Below are positions 23,589-32,917 of a stretch of DNA of 64,000 nt, piece after piece. The DNA comes from Capillimicrobium parvum (GTDB lineage Bacteria > Actinomycetota > Thermoleophilia > Solirubrobacterales > Solirubrobacteraceae): positions 3,844,001-3,908,000 of the forward strand of contig NZ_CP087164.1 in the NCBI RefSeq assembly GCF_021172045.1, in the 5' to 3' direction. Made by a program: the position numbers and the translations under genes. Position 1 is the stretch's first letter. Each line of letters starts with the position of its first letter. The notes under the pieces are model-generated. The model saw nothing but the letters and a program-made list of their open reading frames with translations, was not told the DNA's origin and searched no databases.

Positions 23589-25666
23589 GCGGGGCTCGTC
23601 TCCAGGATGAGGTTGCCGTGGCGATCGACGCGGCACGCCACGCCGGGGTTGACGACCGTGGTGGCGTCGAACTGCTCGACGATCGCCGGCCCGGAGAGGC
23701 GGTCGCCCGCGCGCAGGCGCCCGCGGTCGTAGAACGGCGTGCGGGTCGGCTGCGGACGGCCCTCGACGCCGAACAGGACGTCCTGCTCGTGGCGGATGGC
23801 CCGGGACGGGTCGCCGTCGCCCGGCTGGAGCTCGGGCCACGCCAGCTCCGGCCGGCGGCCGACGCCCATCGTCCGCACGTTGACGAGCGCCACGTCGCCG
23901 GTGAACCGGCGCGAGTACACGCGTTCGTGCTCCGCGTGGAAGGCCTCCTCCACGGTCGCGGCCCACGCCTGCGGGTCGCCCTCGAGTGCGGGGACGCGCA
24001 CCATCAGCTCATAGCCCTGGTTGGCGTAGCGGCAGTCGGCGAACCGGCGCAGCTCGATCGCGTCGTCGGCGATGCCGTCGCGGTGCAGCTGCTCGAGCGC
24101 GGCGTCGTCGAGCGCCGCGTAGTCGGCCACCAGGCGCTCCCAGTCGAGCCCGGCCAGCGGCTGCATCTCGGTGGTCGAGAACTCGTAGAGCGTGTCGGTC
24201 GCCAGCAGTCCCAGCGCGGACGTGATGCCGGGGTGCGGCGGGATGACGACACGCGGCAGGCCCATCTCCTGGCCGATGTCACAGGCGAACAGCGCGCCCG
24301 CACCGCCGAGCGCGACGAACGTGAAGTCGCGCGGGTCGTAGCCCTTCTGGACCGAGTTGAGCTCGATCGCCTGGATCATCGAATGCGTCACGACGCCGAC
24401 CGTGCTCGCCGCCGCCTCCGCGACGCTGATGTCGAGCGGCCCGGCGACGTGCTCGCGCAGCGCCTGCTCGGCCAGCGCCGGATCGACCGGCATGGCGCCG
24501 TCCAGGAACGACTCCGGGCGCAGCTTGCCGAGGACGACCATCGCGTCGGTCACGGTCGGGCGCGTGCCGCCGCGCATGTAGCAGGCGGGACCCGGCTCGG
24601 CGCCCGCGGACTGTGGCCCGACGTGGAACATGCCGGTCCCGTCCACGTAGGCGAGCGACCCGCCGCCGGCGCCGATCGTGTCGAGCTCGGCCATCGGCAG
24701 CATCGCGTGGTAGCCGGCGACGCTGGTGTCGAGCAGGTGCTTGATGCGCAGCTCGCCGTCCGGGGCGACGCCGATGTCGGCCGACGTGCCGCCGACGTCG
24801 AGCGTGATCACGCTGTCGAACCCGGCCAGCCGCGCCGCCCAGATTCCGCCCATGAGCCCCGCGACGGGACCCGACATGAGCAGGTTCGCGGGCTGGCGGG
24901 TGGCGCCGTCGACTGTCGCCACGCCCCCGGCCGAAGTCATCATGTGCAGCTCGGAGCGCAGGCCGGACTCGCGCAGGCTCGCGGAGAGCCGCTCGAGATA
25001 GCGGTTCGTCTTCGGCCCGACGTAGGCGCACAGCGCGGTCGTGGAGAACGCCTCGTACTCGCGGTAGCGCGGCGCGACCTCGCTGCGCAGGAAGACGTAG
25101 ACGCCGGGCAGCTCCTCCTCGAGGATCTCGCGCGCGCGCCGCTCGTGCGCGCCGTTGAGGAACGAGAACAGGAAGCACACGGCGACCGCCTCGACCCCCT
25201 CCTCCGCGAGCCGGCGGGCGGCGGCGCGCACGGCGTCCTCGTCGAGGGGCGTCTCGACGTCGCCGTCGGGCGGCGTGACGCGCTCGGGCACCGGCATCCG
25301 CAGCTCGCGGCGGATCAGCGGATGGTCCTGCCAGGGGACCTCCTGGTAGATCGAGAAGGTCAGCGGCCGGCGGTGGCGCGCGGTGTGCAGGATGTCGCGG
25401 AAGCCGTCCGTGGTGACCATCCCGGCGCGTGCGCCGTTGCGCTCGAGCACGATGTTCGTGGCGATCGTCGTCCCGTGCAGGAAGTGGTCGAGCTCGCCCG
25501 GGTCCATCCCGGCGGCACCGATGAGCCGCAGCGCGCCCCGCATGACGCCCTCGGCCGGATCGGCGGTGGTCGTCGGGACCTTCTCGACCCACACGCGGCC
25601 GCCCTCCTCGTCGATCACGAGCAGGTCGGTGAACGTGCCGCCGACGTCGACCCCCAGGCGCCTCAT
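23585..25666 (-). CDS. hyuA: hydantoinase/oxoprolinase A subunit (HyuA), ATP-binding
   Basis: 693 residues. It carries the actin-like phosphate-binding loop RLGVDVGGTFTDLLVIDE at the very N-terminus, LHGTTIATNIVLERNGA, LDVGGTSADIGV in the middle, LDTIGAGGGSLAY, and GGAGALFACDIGQEMGL. This subunit activates the substrate with ATP, and HyuB completes the ring opening or carboxylation. The substrate is likely a hydantoin, oxoproline or related cyclic amide; the sequence cannot decide. It is the first gene of the A-B pair. The DNA upstream is the end of the E2 gene (25704), 37 bp away on the same strand. Confidence 0.92.
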   Translation of the reverse strand: MRRLGVDVGGTFTDLLVIDEEGGRVWVEKVPTTTADPAEGVMRGALRLIGAAGMDPGELDHFLHGTTIATNIVLERNGARAGMVTTDGFRDILHTARHRRPLTFSIYQEVPWQDHPLIRRELRMPVPERVTPPDGDVETPLDEDAVRAAARRLAEEGVEAVAVCFLFSFLNGAHERRAREILEEELPGVYVFLRSEVAPRYREYEAFSTTALCAYVGPKTNRYLERLSASLRESGLRSELHMMTSAGGVATVDGATRQPANLLMSGPVAGLMGGIWAARLAGFDSVITLDVGGTSADIGVAPDGELRIKHLLDTSVAGYHAMLPMAELDTIGAGGGSLAYVDGTGMFHVGPQSAGAEPGPACYMRGGTRPTVTDAMVVLGKLRPESFLDGAMPVDPALAEQALREHVAGPLDISVAEAAASTVGVVTHSMIQAIELNSVQKGYDPRDFTFVALGGAGALFACDIGQEMGLPRVVIPPHPGITSALGLLATDTLYEFSTTEMQPLAGLDWERLVADYAALDDAALEQLHRDGIADDAIELRRFADCRYANQGYELMVRVPALEGDPQAWAATVEEAFHAEHERVYSRRFTGDVALVNVRTMGVGRRPELAWPELQPGDGDPSRAIRHEQDVLFGVEGRPQPTRTPFYDRGRLRAGDRLSGPAIVEQFDATTVVNPGVACRVDRHGNLILETSPA

Positions 25667-25703
25667 GACCGGACCGTATCCCGGATCCAGGACGCCGGCC
25701 TGG

Positions 25704-26993
25704 TCACAGCGCCAGGCGCAGCGGCGTCTCGAGCAGATCGCGGATGTCGGCCAGCAGCCGCGCGGCGTCCGCCCCGTAGAGGATGCGGTGGTCGCACGAC
25801 AGGGTGAGCGTCATGAGCGTCCGGTCGGCGATCTCGCCGTCGACGCGGGCGAGCACCTCGCGCAGCGCCCCCACGCCGAGGATCCCGGCCTGCGGCACGT
25901 TGATGACCGGCGTGATCGCGGTCATGCCGAACATGCCGAGGTTCGAGACCGTGAACGTCCCGCCGCCGAGCTCGTCGGGGCGGATCGCCCCCGAGCGCAC
26001 GCGGCCGGCGAGCTCGCGGACGTCGCGCGCGATCTGGCCCAGCGACTTGCGGTCCGCGTCGAAGACGGTGGGCACGATGAGCGCGTCGTCGGCGGCCACC
26101 GCCACGCCGACGTTCACGCGCGCGTGCAGCTCGAACGCGCCGTCGCGGTAGCTGCCGTTGGCCCGCGGATGGTCGCGCAGGGCCAGCGCGCACGCCTTGA
26201 CGACGAAATCGTTCAACGAGGGCACGACGCCGTCGCCGGCCGCCTGCGTCTTCAGCTGCGCACGCAGGGCGACCGCGGCGTCCATGACGACCTCCGTCTG
26301 CACCTGGAAGTGCGGAACGGTGCTCGCCGACTCGACCATCCGGCGGGCGATGAGCTGCTGCACGCGCGTCGGCTCGTGCACCTCGACGTCGCCGCGAGCC
26401 GGGTCGCGCGGCGGCGCGGCGACGGCCTGGCGCACGGGCGGCGCCTCGAGACCGGCGGCGGCCGCCGGAGCCGCCGCGGCCTGGCGCAGGGGCGTCACCT
26501 CGACACCGGCGGCCGTGAGCACGTCGGCCCGGGTGATGCGCCCGCCCGGGCCGCTGCCGCGCAGCGCATCGAGCGCGATCTCGTGCACGGCGGCCGCCCG
26601 GCGGGCGAGCGGGGTCGCGCGCACGGCCGTCGCCGTGCCGTTGCCGGAGACGGGCGACACCGGGGCTGCGGGCTGCGGGGCAGCGACCGCGCGCGCCGCC
26701 GCCTCGCGCCGCGGCGGCGACGTGGGCGGCGCGTCCTCGCCCCCGTCGCCGACCCGGCTCACCGGCGCCCCGACGCGCGCGATGACCTCCCCGACGGCGA
26801 GCTCGCTGCCCTCCGGCGCCACGATCTCGAGCACGCCCTCGTCCTCGGCCTGGTGGGTCATCGTGGCCTTGTCGGTCTCGATCTCGACGAGGTCCTCGCC
26901 CGCCGCGACGGGCCGGCCGTCCTCGATCAGCCACTTGAGGATCGTGCCGGTCTCCATCGAGTCCGACAGGCGCGGCATGGTGATGTCGTGCAT
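25704..26993 (-). CDS. 2-oxo-acid dehydrogenase E2 (dihydrolipoamide acyltransferase)
   Basis: 429 residues. One lipoyl domain (lipoyl-Lys42 in EIETDKATM), an Ala/Pro-rich linker, an E3/E1-binding domain around 125-165 (RATPLARRAAAVHEIAL; GSGPGGRITRADVL), another linker, then the acyltransferase domain from about 210 with the DHRILYG active-site motif near the C-terminus. ATG 26993 lies 8 bp after the E1 stop. In a pyruvate dehydrogenase complex it transfers the acetyl group to CoA. No E3 gene is visible here. The domain order and completeness make the assignment firm, but pyruvate specificity rests on the E1. Confidence 0.92.
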   Translation of the reverse strand: MHDITMPRLSDSMETGTILKWLIEDGRPVAAGEDLVEIETDKATMTHQAEDEGVLEIVAPEGSELAVGEVIARVGAPVSRVGDGGEDAPPTSPPRREAAARAVAAPQPAAPVSPVSGNGTATAVRATPLARRAAAVHEIALDALRGSGPGGRITRADVLTAAGVEVTPLRQAAAAPAAAAGLEAPPVRQAVAAPPRDPARGDVEVHEPTRVQQLIARRMVESASTVPHFQVQTEVVMDAAVALRAQLKTQAAGDGVVPSLNDFVVKACALALRDHPRANGSYRDGAFELHARVNVGVAVAADDALIVPTVFDADRKSLGQIARDVRELAGRVRSGAIRPDELGGGTFTVSNLGMFGMTAITPVINVPQAGILGVGALREVLARVDGEIADRTLMTLTLSCDHRILYGADAARLLADIRDLLETPLRLAL

Positions 26994-27001
26994 GGCTCGC
27001 T

Positions 27002-29344
27002 TCAGCTGGTGAGGTCGATGGCGGCGCCGACGATCGTGTCGGTGTCGATGCCGAACGCGCGGTAGAGGTCCTCGACGTCGCCGGACTGGCCGAAGTCGCT
27101 GACGCCCAGCGACGCGATCGGCGCTCCGGCGATCGCCGACAGGAACGACAGGGTGTGCGGGTGGCCGTCCAGGACGGTCACGATCGGGGCGGTCCGCTCG
27201 GCGGGGAACAGCGCGTCGAGCACGGCATCGGAGCCGGCGCCCAGGCCCTGGCGCGCCTGCACCGCGCGGAAGACCAGGTCGGCCGACGTGAGGCACACGA
27301 CGTCGGCGGCGATGCCGGCGCCCAGGAGCTCGTCGGCGGCGGCCAGGACCTCGGGCATCATCACGCCCATCCCGACCAGCGTCACCTGCGGCGTCCCCGG
27401 CGCGCGGCGCAGCGCGTAGCCGCCCGCCAGCACCGCCCGCCGGCGCCGGTCGCGCGCCTCCGGGTCCTCGGGCACCGCCGCGAGGCCCTGATCGACCGGG
27501 CGCGTGCTCAGCCGGAAGTACGCCGACGTCCCGTCGGGCCGGCCCAGCCGCGAGAGCGCGTGCAGCAGCGTCCACTCGAGGTCCTGGCCGAACGCGGGCT
27601 CCCACGCGACGCAGCGCGGCTGCTCGAGCCCGACCGACGGCGTGGTGATGGACTGGTGCGCGCCGCCCTCCGGAGCGAGCGTGACGCCGGACGGCGTGCC
27701 GACCAGGATCGACTGCCCGCCCGCGTACATCCCGAACGACCACGGCTCGAGCGCGCGGTTGACGAACGGGTCGTACATCGTCCCGATCGGCATCAGCGGC
27801 TGGCCGTCGCGCGACCAGGTGGCGCCGAGCTCGCCGAGCAGCCCGACGAGGTTGCCCTCCGCGATGCCGAGCTCGATGTGCTGGCCGTGCGTCGACTCGC
27901 GCCAGCGCACCAGCGTGTCGGTGTCGTCGGCGAACCAGTCGATGCGGTCGCCGGGGTTCCACACCCCGACCCGGTTGATCCAGCCGCCGAGGTTCGTCGA
28001 CGAGGCGACGTCGGGGCTGACCGTGACGACGTGGCGCGCGACCTCCGGCGCGGTGTGCGCGAGGTCGACGAAGAACCGCCCGAACGCCTGCTGGGTCGAG
28101 GCCCTGCCCGCGTGCGCGCGGCCCACGTCGGCGGGGACCTCCGGGGCGGGGCGCGGCTCGATGCCGGGGCGGGCGAGCCGCTGCGCCGTCGCCCGGCAGA
28201 CGGCGGCCTCCTCGCTGCCGTCCGCGAACGGCGCCCACGGATCGCCGGTGTCGGCGCCGATCGCCTGCGCGAGGTCCTCCCACTGCTCGGCGGTCAGCAG
28301 CGCCGAGTGGTTGGCCGGGTGACCTTCGGTGGGCAGGCTCCACGCCTTGATCGTGTAGGCGAAGATCACCGACGGGCGGTCGGTCACCTCGTCGGCGCTC
28401 CTGAACGCGTCGAGCAGGTCGGCGAGGTCGTGGCCGGCGAGATCGCGCACCGCCGCGCGCAGGTGGGCGTCGTCGAGGTCGGCGATGACCCGCCCGACGT
28501 CCTTGCGCCCCCGGCCCTCGCCCGGCAGGCGCTCGCGCAGATCCTCGTCGGTCGCGCGCAGGAGGCGCTGGTACTCCTCGTTGGTCATCTCGTCGATGCG
28601 CGTGCGCAGCGCCTCGCCGCCCGGCCGCGCGAACAGCTCGCGCAGCACCCGGCCGTACTTCACCGTGATCGTCTGCCAGCCCGCCGCGTCGAACATCGCG
28701 CCGATCCGCCCGGCCGCGATGTCGGGCACGACGCGGTCCAGCGACTGCCGGTTGAGGTCGACGATCCACATCGTCTCGCCCAGCTTGGGGACCATGGGGT
28801 CGATCAGCGCCTCCCAGATCGCGCCCTCGTCGAGCTCGGCGTCGCCGACGAGCGCGACCTGCCGGCCGCCCTGCGGCACGTCGAAGTGCCCGGCGACGTA
28901 GCGGTGCGCCAGCCCGCTCCACAGGGTCGCGGTGGCGCCGATGCCGACCGACCCCGTCGAGAAGTCGACCGGATCCGGGTCCTTGACGCGCGACGGATAG
29001 CTCTGCAGGCCGCCGAACTCGCGCAGCCGCGTGAGGTAGGACCGGTCGAGGCGCCCGAGCAGGTAGTTGATCGCGTGCAGGACCGGCGCGGCATGCGGCT
29101 TGACCGACACCCGGTCGGGCCCGCGCAGGAAGTCGAAGTACAGCGCGGTCATGATGCTCACGATCGACGCCGACGACGCCTGGTGGCCGCCGACCTTCAC
29201 GCCCGACGGGGTCTCACGGACCTTGTTGGCGTGGTGGATGATGCTCGTCGCCAGCCACAGCACCCGTCGCTGGACTGCCTCGAGCGTCTCGATCGACGGC
29301 TCGCGCGACGTTGTCTGCTCAGGGTGAAGCGAGCCGGAGGCCAT
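27002..29344 (-). CDS. aceE: pyruvate dehydrogenase E1, homodimeric AceE type
   Basis: 780 residues from ATG 29344 (a 13-codon upstream extension is possible). Transketolase-like throughout: the N-terminal TPP domain has HQASSASIVSIMTALYFDF and the TPP/Mg motif GDAELDEG through VDLNRQSLD. The middle has VFAYTIKAW-like and HPANHSALL segments, the pyrimidine domain HIELGIAEGNLVG, and the C-terminal domain follows. It decarboxylates pyruvate and passes the acetyl unit to E2-lipoate. Shorter than E. coli AceE, which is near 890 residues. Operon with E2 (8 bp gap). It is divergent from an Lrp-type regulator, with an inverted repeat between. Confidence 0.87.
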   Translation of the reverse strand: MASGSLHPEQTTSREPSIETLEAVQRRVLWLATSIIHHANKVRETPSGVKVGGHQASSASIVSIMTALYFDFLRGPDRVSVKPHAAPVLHAINYLLGRLDRSYLTRLREFGGLQSYPSRVKDPDPVDFSTGSVGIGATATLWSGLAHRYVAGHFDVPQGGRQVALVGDAELDEGAIWEALIDPMVPKLGETMWIVDLNRQSLDRVVPDIAAGRIGAMFDAAGWQTITVKYGRVLRELFARPGGEALRTRIDEMTNEEYQRLLRATDEDLRERLPGEGRGRKDVGRVIADLDDAHLRAAVRDLAGHDLADLLDAFRSADEVTDRPSVIFAYTIKAWSLPTEGHPANHSALLTAEQWEDLAQAIGADTGDPWAPFADGSEEAAVCRATAQRLARPGIEPRPAPEVPADVGRAHAGRASTQQAFGRFFVDLAHTAPEVARHVVTVSPDVASSTNLGGWINRVGVWNPGDRIDWFADDTDTLVRWRESTHGQHIELGIAEGNLVGLLGELGATWSRDGQPLMPIGTMYDPFVNRALEPWSFGMYAGGQSILVGTPSGVTLAPEGGAHQSITTPSVGLEQPRCVAWEPAFGQDLEWTLLHALSRLGRPDGTSAYFRLSTRPVDQGLAAVPEDPEARDRRRRAVLAGGYALRRAPGTPQVTLVGMGVMMPEVLAAADELLGAGIAADVVCLTSADLVFRAVQARQGLGAGSDAVLDALFPAERTAPIVTVLDGHPHTLSFLSAIAGAPIASLGVSDFGQSGDVEDLYRAFGIDTDTIVGAAIDLTS

Positions 29345-29407
29345 GCCCGCACGAAACCACCTCGCACGCGTGAGCGCCAGCAAATCAGGCCGAACGGCCT
29401 ACGTTGC

Positions 29408-29451
29408 GCAAAGAATCCGCGTTGGAGGCGTCGATCGGTAGCGTTCTTTGC
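29408..29451. promoter_or_regulatory. inverted repeat GCAAAGAA ... TTCTTTGC, probable Lrp-type operator
   Basis: Perfect 8-bp arms at 29408-29415 and 29444-29451, centres 36 bp apart. The right arm touches the ATG of the Lrp gene and the left arm faces the E1 promoter. Lrp/AsnC proteins bind such spaced symmetric sites, so autoregulation plus control of the dehydrogenase operon is likely. Confidence 0.6.
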
Positions 29452-29913
29452 ATGGACTCGCTCGACGCCATCGACGGCCGCCTCCTCGACCTGCTCCGGG
29501 CCAACGCCCGCGCCAAGCTCGCCGAGCTCGCCGGCGAGGTCAAGCTCTCCGTGTCGGCGGTCAAGCGCCGCATCGACCGGCTGGAGACGCTCGGCGTCAT
29601 CACGGGCTACACGATCCGCGTCGACGAGGCGCGCCTCGGCCGCACGCTCGAGGCGTTCGCCGAGCTCACGTTCGCAGGTGACACGAAGGTCGCGGACATC
29701 AAGGGCGTCGCCGCCGGCCTGCCCGAGGTCCAGGCCGTCTTCACCACCGCGGGCGACCCCGACGCGCTCGTGTGGATCCGCGTCAAGGACATCCACGACC
29801 TCACGCGGGTGATCGATCTCCTGCGGCGCAGCGGCAACGTCACCGGCACGAAGACGCTCATGGTCCTCGACACGTGGACGGCGGGGGGCCTGCCCGACGG
29901 CGGACGCGCATGA
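29452..29913 (+). CDS. Lrp/AsnC-family transcriptional regulator
   Basis: 153 residues. HTH (DSLDAIDGRLLDLLRANAR, then VKLSVSAVKRRIDRLETLGV) is followed by the AsnC/RAM ligand domain. ATG 29452 is chosen over an earlier frame start at 29404 because the HTH begins immediately after it, and because the upstream codons run through the inverted-repeat operator. It is divergent from the E1/E2 operon. The ligand is probably an amino acid or 2-oxo acid, as usual for the family; inference. Confidence 0.88.
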   Translation: MDSLDAIDGRLLDLLRANARAKLAELAGEVKLSVSAVKRRIDRLETLGVITGYTIRVDEARLGRTLEAFAELTFAGDTKVADIKGVAAGLPEVQAVFTTAGDPDALVWIRVKDIHDLTRVIDLLRRSGNVTGTKTLMVLDTWTAGGLPDGGRA

Positions 29914-29930
29914 CGGACCCCGGGCCACGA

Positions 29931-29952
29931 GGCGGGCGCGGGTGCGCCCGCC
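29931..29952. terminator. bidirectional terminator hairpin
   Basis: GGCGGGCGC-GGGT-GCGCCCGCC, a perfect 9-bp stem with a 4-base loop, centred between the convergent ends of the Lrp gene (29913) and the peroxiredoxin gene (29968). Confidence 0.75.
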
Positions 29953-29967
29953 TGCGCGGCGGAGGCG

Positions 29968-30624
<657 letters not shown>

Positions 30625-30699
30625 GAGTGTCTCCTTCGGGGCGCGGTGGATGAATCTCGGTCGGAATTAAGGATATTAGCTGGTCAAGCGCCCGCTCCC

Positions 30700-31839
30700 T
30701 CAGCCCCAGACGCGATCGGCGACCCGGCGCACGAGCTCCAGCTTCGCCCATTGCTCGTCCTCGGTCAACGCGTTGCCGGCGATCTCCGAGGCGAAGCCGC
30801 ACTGCGGGCACAGCGCGAGCTGGTCGAGGTCGACCAGCTGCGCCGCCTCCTCGATGTGGCGCACCAGATCGCCCTCGTCCTCGAGCGCCCCGGTCTTCGT
30901 CGAGACGAGCCCCATCGCCACCGTCGGACCGCCGGCGGGCACGCCCCGCAGCGCGGCGTAGTCGCCCATCCGGCTCGTGTCGTCCCACTCGACGAGGAAC
31001 ACGTCGTAGGGCAGCGAGAAGAACCGGTCGGCGATCGGGTCGAGCTTCGCGTCGACCATCCACATGCCGCGGAAGTTGCCGCGGCACAGGTGCAGGCCGG
31101 TCGTCACGTGATCGGGCACGCCCTGCACGATCATCGCGTCGGCGGCGAAGCTCGCCTCCAGCACGGCGTCGGCGCCCGGTCCGAGCAACGCCCGGAAGCG
31201 ATCGTCGAGCAGCAGTGGATAGGCCGGGTAGTCGAGCTGCACGTAGGTCGCGCCCGCCTCGATCGCCGCGTCGATCTGGCCGCGGAGGATCTGGCCGAGG
31301 TGCATGGCCATCTCCTCGAAGCTCGCGTAGTGGCGGTCGGTGACGCCGGGCTTGAACATCTGCGGCGTCGCGAGCGAGGACGCCGCCGGGAAGGTCACCT
31401 TCACCGGGCGATCGGTGAGCGAAGCGACGAGGCGGGCCTCGTCGGCGCCCGGTGTCGCGATCACCTCGAGGCGCTCGGCGACGACCGGCCGCGCCTCGAT
31501 CTCCACCGCCCCCTCGTCGTTGTGGAAGGTGATCGTGTCGTCGCTCTTGGCCCAGCCGCTCACGGCCTGGTCGAACGAGCCCATGAAGAACGCGCGCCGG
31601 AACTCGCCGTCCGTCACGGCGTCGAGGCCGATCGCCTCCTGGCGGGCGACCGCCTCGCGGATGAAGTCCCCGGTGACCTGGGCGATCGCCGCCTGGTCCG
31701 CCGCCGCGAAGTCGATGCTGAAGTCCGTCGCGTGCGATTCGGACACGTCGATACCGGTCTCCCGCGACAGCGCGTCGATCAGCCGCTGCGGGCGCAGCAG
31801 GCTGCCGACGTGGTCCGCGCGGATCTGGGCCTTGCTCAT
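30700..31839 (-). CDS. MetE-like (cobalamin-independent methionine synthase C-terminal domain) protein
   Basis: 379 residues corresponding to the catalytic barrel of MetE without its N-terminal domain, like core-MetE proteins. The N-terminus has DHVGSLLRP. The zinc site is complete: His and Cys in LHLCRGNF, Glu in FLVEWDD, Cys in LCPQCGFAS. Members transfer methyl groups from methylfolate or methyl-corrinoid proteins to homocysteine or other thiols. It is the last gene of a three-gene operon; its start overlaps the stop of the middle gene by 4 bp (31836-31839). Substrate not known; three relatives in one operon suggest a dedicated methyl-transfer route rather than plain methionine synthesis. 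Confidence 0.82.
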   Translation of the reverse strand: MSKAQIRADHVGSLLRPQRLIDALSRETGIDVSESHATDFSIDFAAADQAAIAQVTGDFIREAVARQEAIGLDAVTDGEFRRAFFMGSFDQAVSGWAKSDDTITFHNDEGAVEIEARPVVAERLEVIATPGADEARLVASLTDRPVKVTFPAASSLATPQMFKPGVTDRHYASFEEMAMHLGQILRGQIDAAIEAGATYVQLDYPAYPLLLDDRFRALLGPGADAVLEASFAADAMIVQGVPDHVTTGLHLCRGNFRGMWMVDAKLDPIADRFFSLPYDVFLVEWDDTSRMGDYAALRGVPAGGPTVAMGLVSTKTGALEDEGDLVRHIEEAAQLVDLDQLALCPQCGFASEIAGNALTEDEQWAKLELVRRVADRVWG

Positions 31840-32909
31840 GTACCGCTCCTCTCGTTCAACACGGCCCGCACCACGTCGCGGTGCTCGCGCATCGTCTCCT
31901 GGCCGTCACGCCCGGGCTGGCGCCCGAACCCGCAGTACATCGCCACGCCGAAGTCGTCGAGGTAGCGCGACGCCGTCGCGTGGCGCCGGCGCAGCCCGGG
32001 GACCCCGTCGATCGGCAGCACGATCCCGAGGAACACGCGCGTGGCGCCGACGTCGAGATCCGCGAGCGGCCGGAAGAACCGCCTGTCCTCGCTGCGCAGG
32101 TACCGCGGGCCGGCCAGGTGCAGCCAGTCGACCGGCCGGCCCGACTCGGCGACGGCGAAGTTCGCCATCCGCACGAGCACGCTCATGTCCTGCGCCTCGT
32201 ACATGGGCCACTCGGGAAACGTGCCGTAGCACAGGTGGTAGCCAACGAGGACGTCCTCCGGAATCAGGCGCGTGAGCCGCGTCACCGGGCCGGCGAAGCG
32301 CTCCCAGCCGCCCTCGGGCGTCCACGCCAGCACCCCCTCGATGTCCTGCGTCTCGTAGGCCAGATCCCACTGGATCGCCAGGTCGGACGGCGGGATCGCC
32401 TCGGCGAGCCGCACCAGCTCCCGCGCGACGAGGTCCTCGAACCCGCGCGCGGCGATCGGGTAGTCGCGCGCGTAGTCCGCCTTGAACGCGTTCATCGCGC
32501 TCGACGGGAACGGCAGCCCGATCTGGAAGCGCAGCCCATCCGCGATCACGCCCTGCTCGCGCAGGTCGCAGAACGTCGCGTACGAGGCGATCGCGTCGTC
32601 GATGCGCGGCCAGCTGTCCCAGTGCAGCGCCTCGACGCCCCCGCGCACCGCGAAGACCGGCGTCTCGTACGCGTGGCGCGGCAGCCCCGTCGGCGACGCC
32701 GTCTCCTCCACGACCTCGACTCCGGGATTGGGGCGCGCAAGACGCTCGCGCTCGTAGCTGACCCAACCGCCGCGCGGGCCGGTCTCGCCGTCGGGCAGCG
32801 CGAACACCAGGTTGCCGAACAGCTCGGAGCCGGCGCGGAACGCCGCCTCGGTCGAATCCACCGGCAGGCTGCCCACCAGCAGCAGGTCACTCGTCACCCG
32901 TGCGGTCAT
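31836..32909 (-). CDS. divergent MetE/UROD-fold protein
   Basis: 357 residues. It begins LLLVGSLPVDSTEAAFR (the GSLP of the MetE fold) and keeps a His-x-Cys (YHLCYGTF) and a late Cys (MYCGFGRQ), but lacks the Glu that completes the zinc site in its neighbours; the corresponding stretch reads VDWLHLAGPRY. The N-terminus also differs. It is thus a paralogue with an altered metal site, perhaps a partner subunit or a substrate-binding homologue. It sits between the two complete relatives: 8 bp after the first, and overlapping the third by 4 bp. ATG 32909. Confidence 0.72.
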   Translation of the reverse strand: MTARVTSDLLLVGSLPVDSTEAAFRAGSELFGNLVFALPDGETGPRGGWVSYERERLARPNPGVEVVEETASPTGLPRHAYETPVFAVRGGVEALHWDSWPRIDDAIASYATFCDLREQGVIADGLRFQIGLPFPSSAMNAFKADYARDYPIAARGFEDLVARELVRLAEAIPPSDLAIQWDLAYETQDIEGVLAWTPEGGWERFAGPVTRLTRLIPEDVLVGYHLCYGTFPEWPMYEAQDMSVLVRMANFAVAESGRPVDWLHLAGPRYLRSEDRRFFRPLADLDVGATRVFLGIVLPIDGVPGLRRRHATASRYLDDFGVAMYCGFGRQPGRDGQETMREHRDVVRAVLNERSGT

Positions 32910-32917
32910 GACCGCAT

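Noticed and set aside
25704-28922. Fusion of E1-region and E2 coding in one 1072-codon frame
   Set aside because: The upstream part is a shadow frame of the E1 gene. E2 has its own start at 26993, with the lipoyl domain directly after it.
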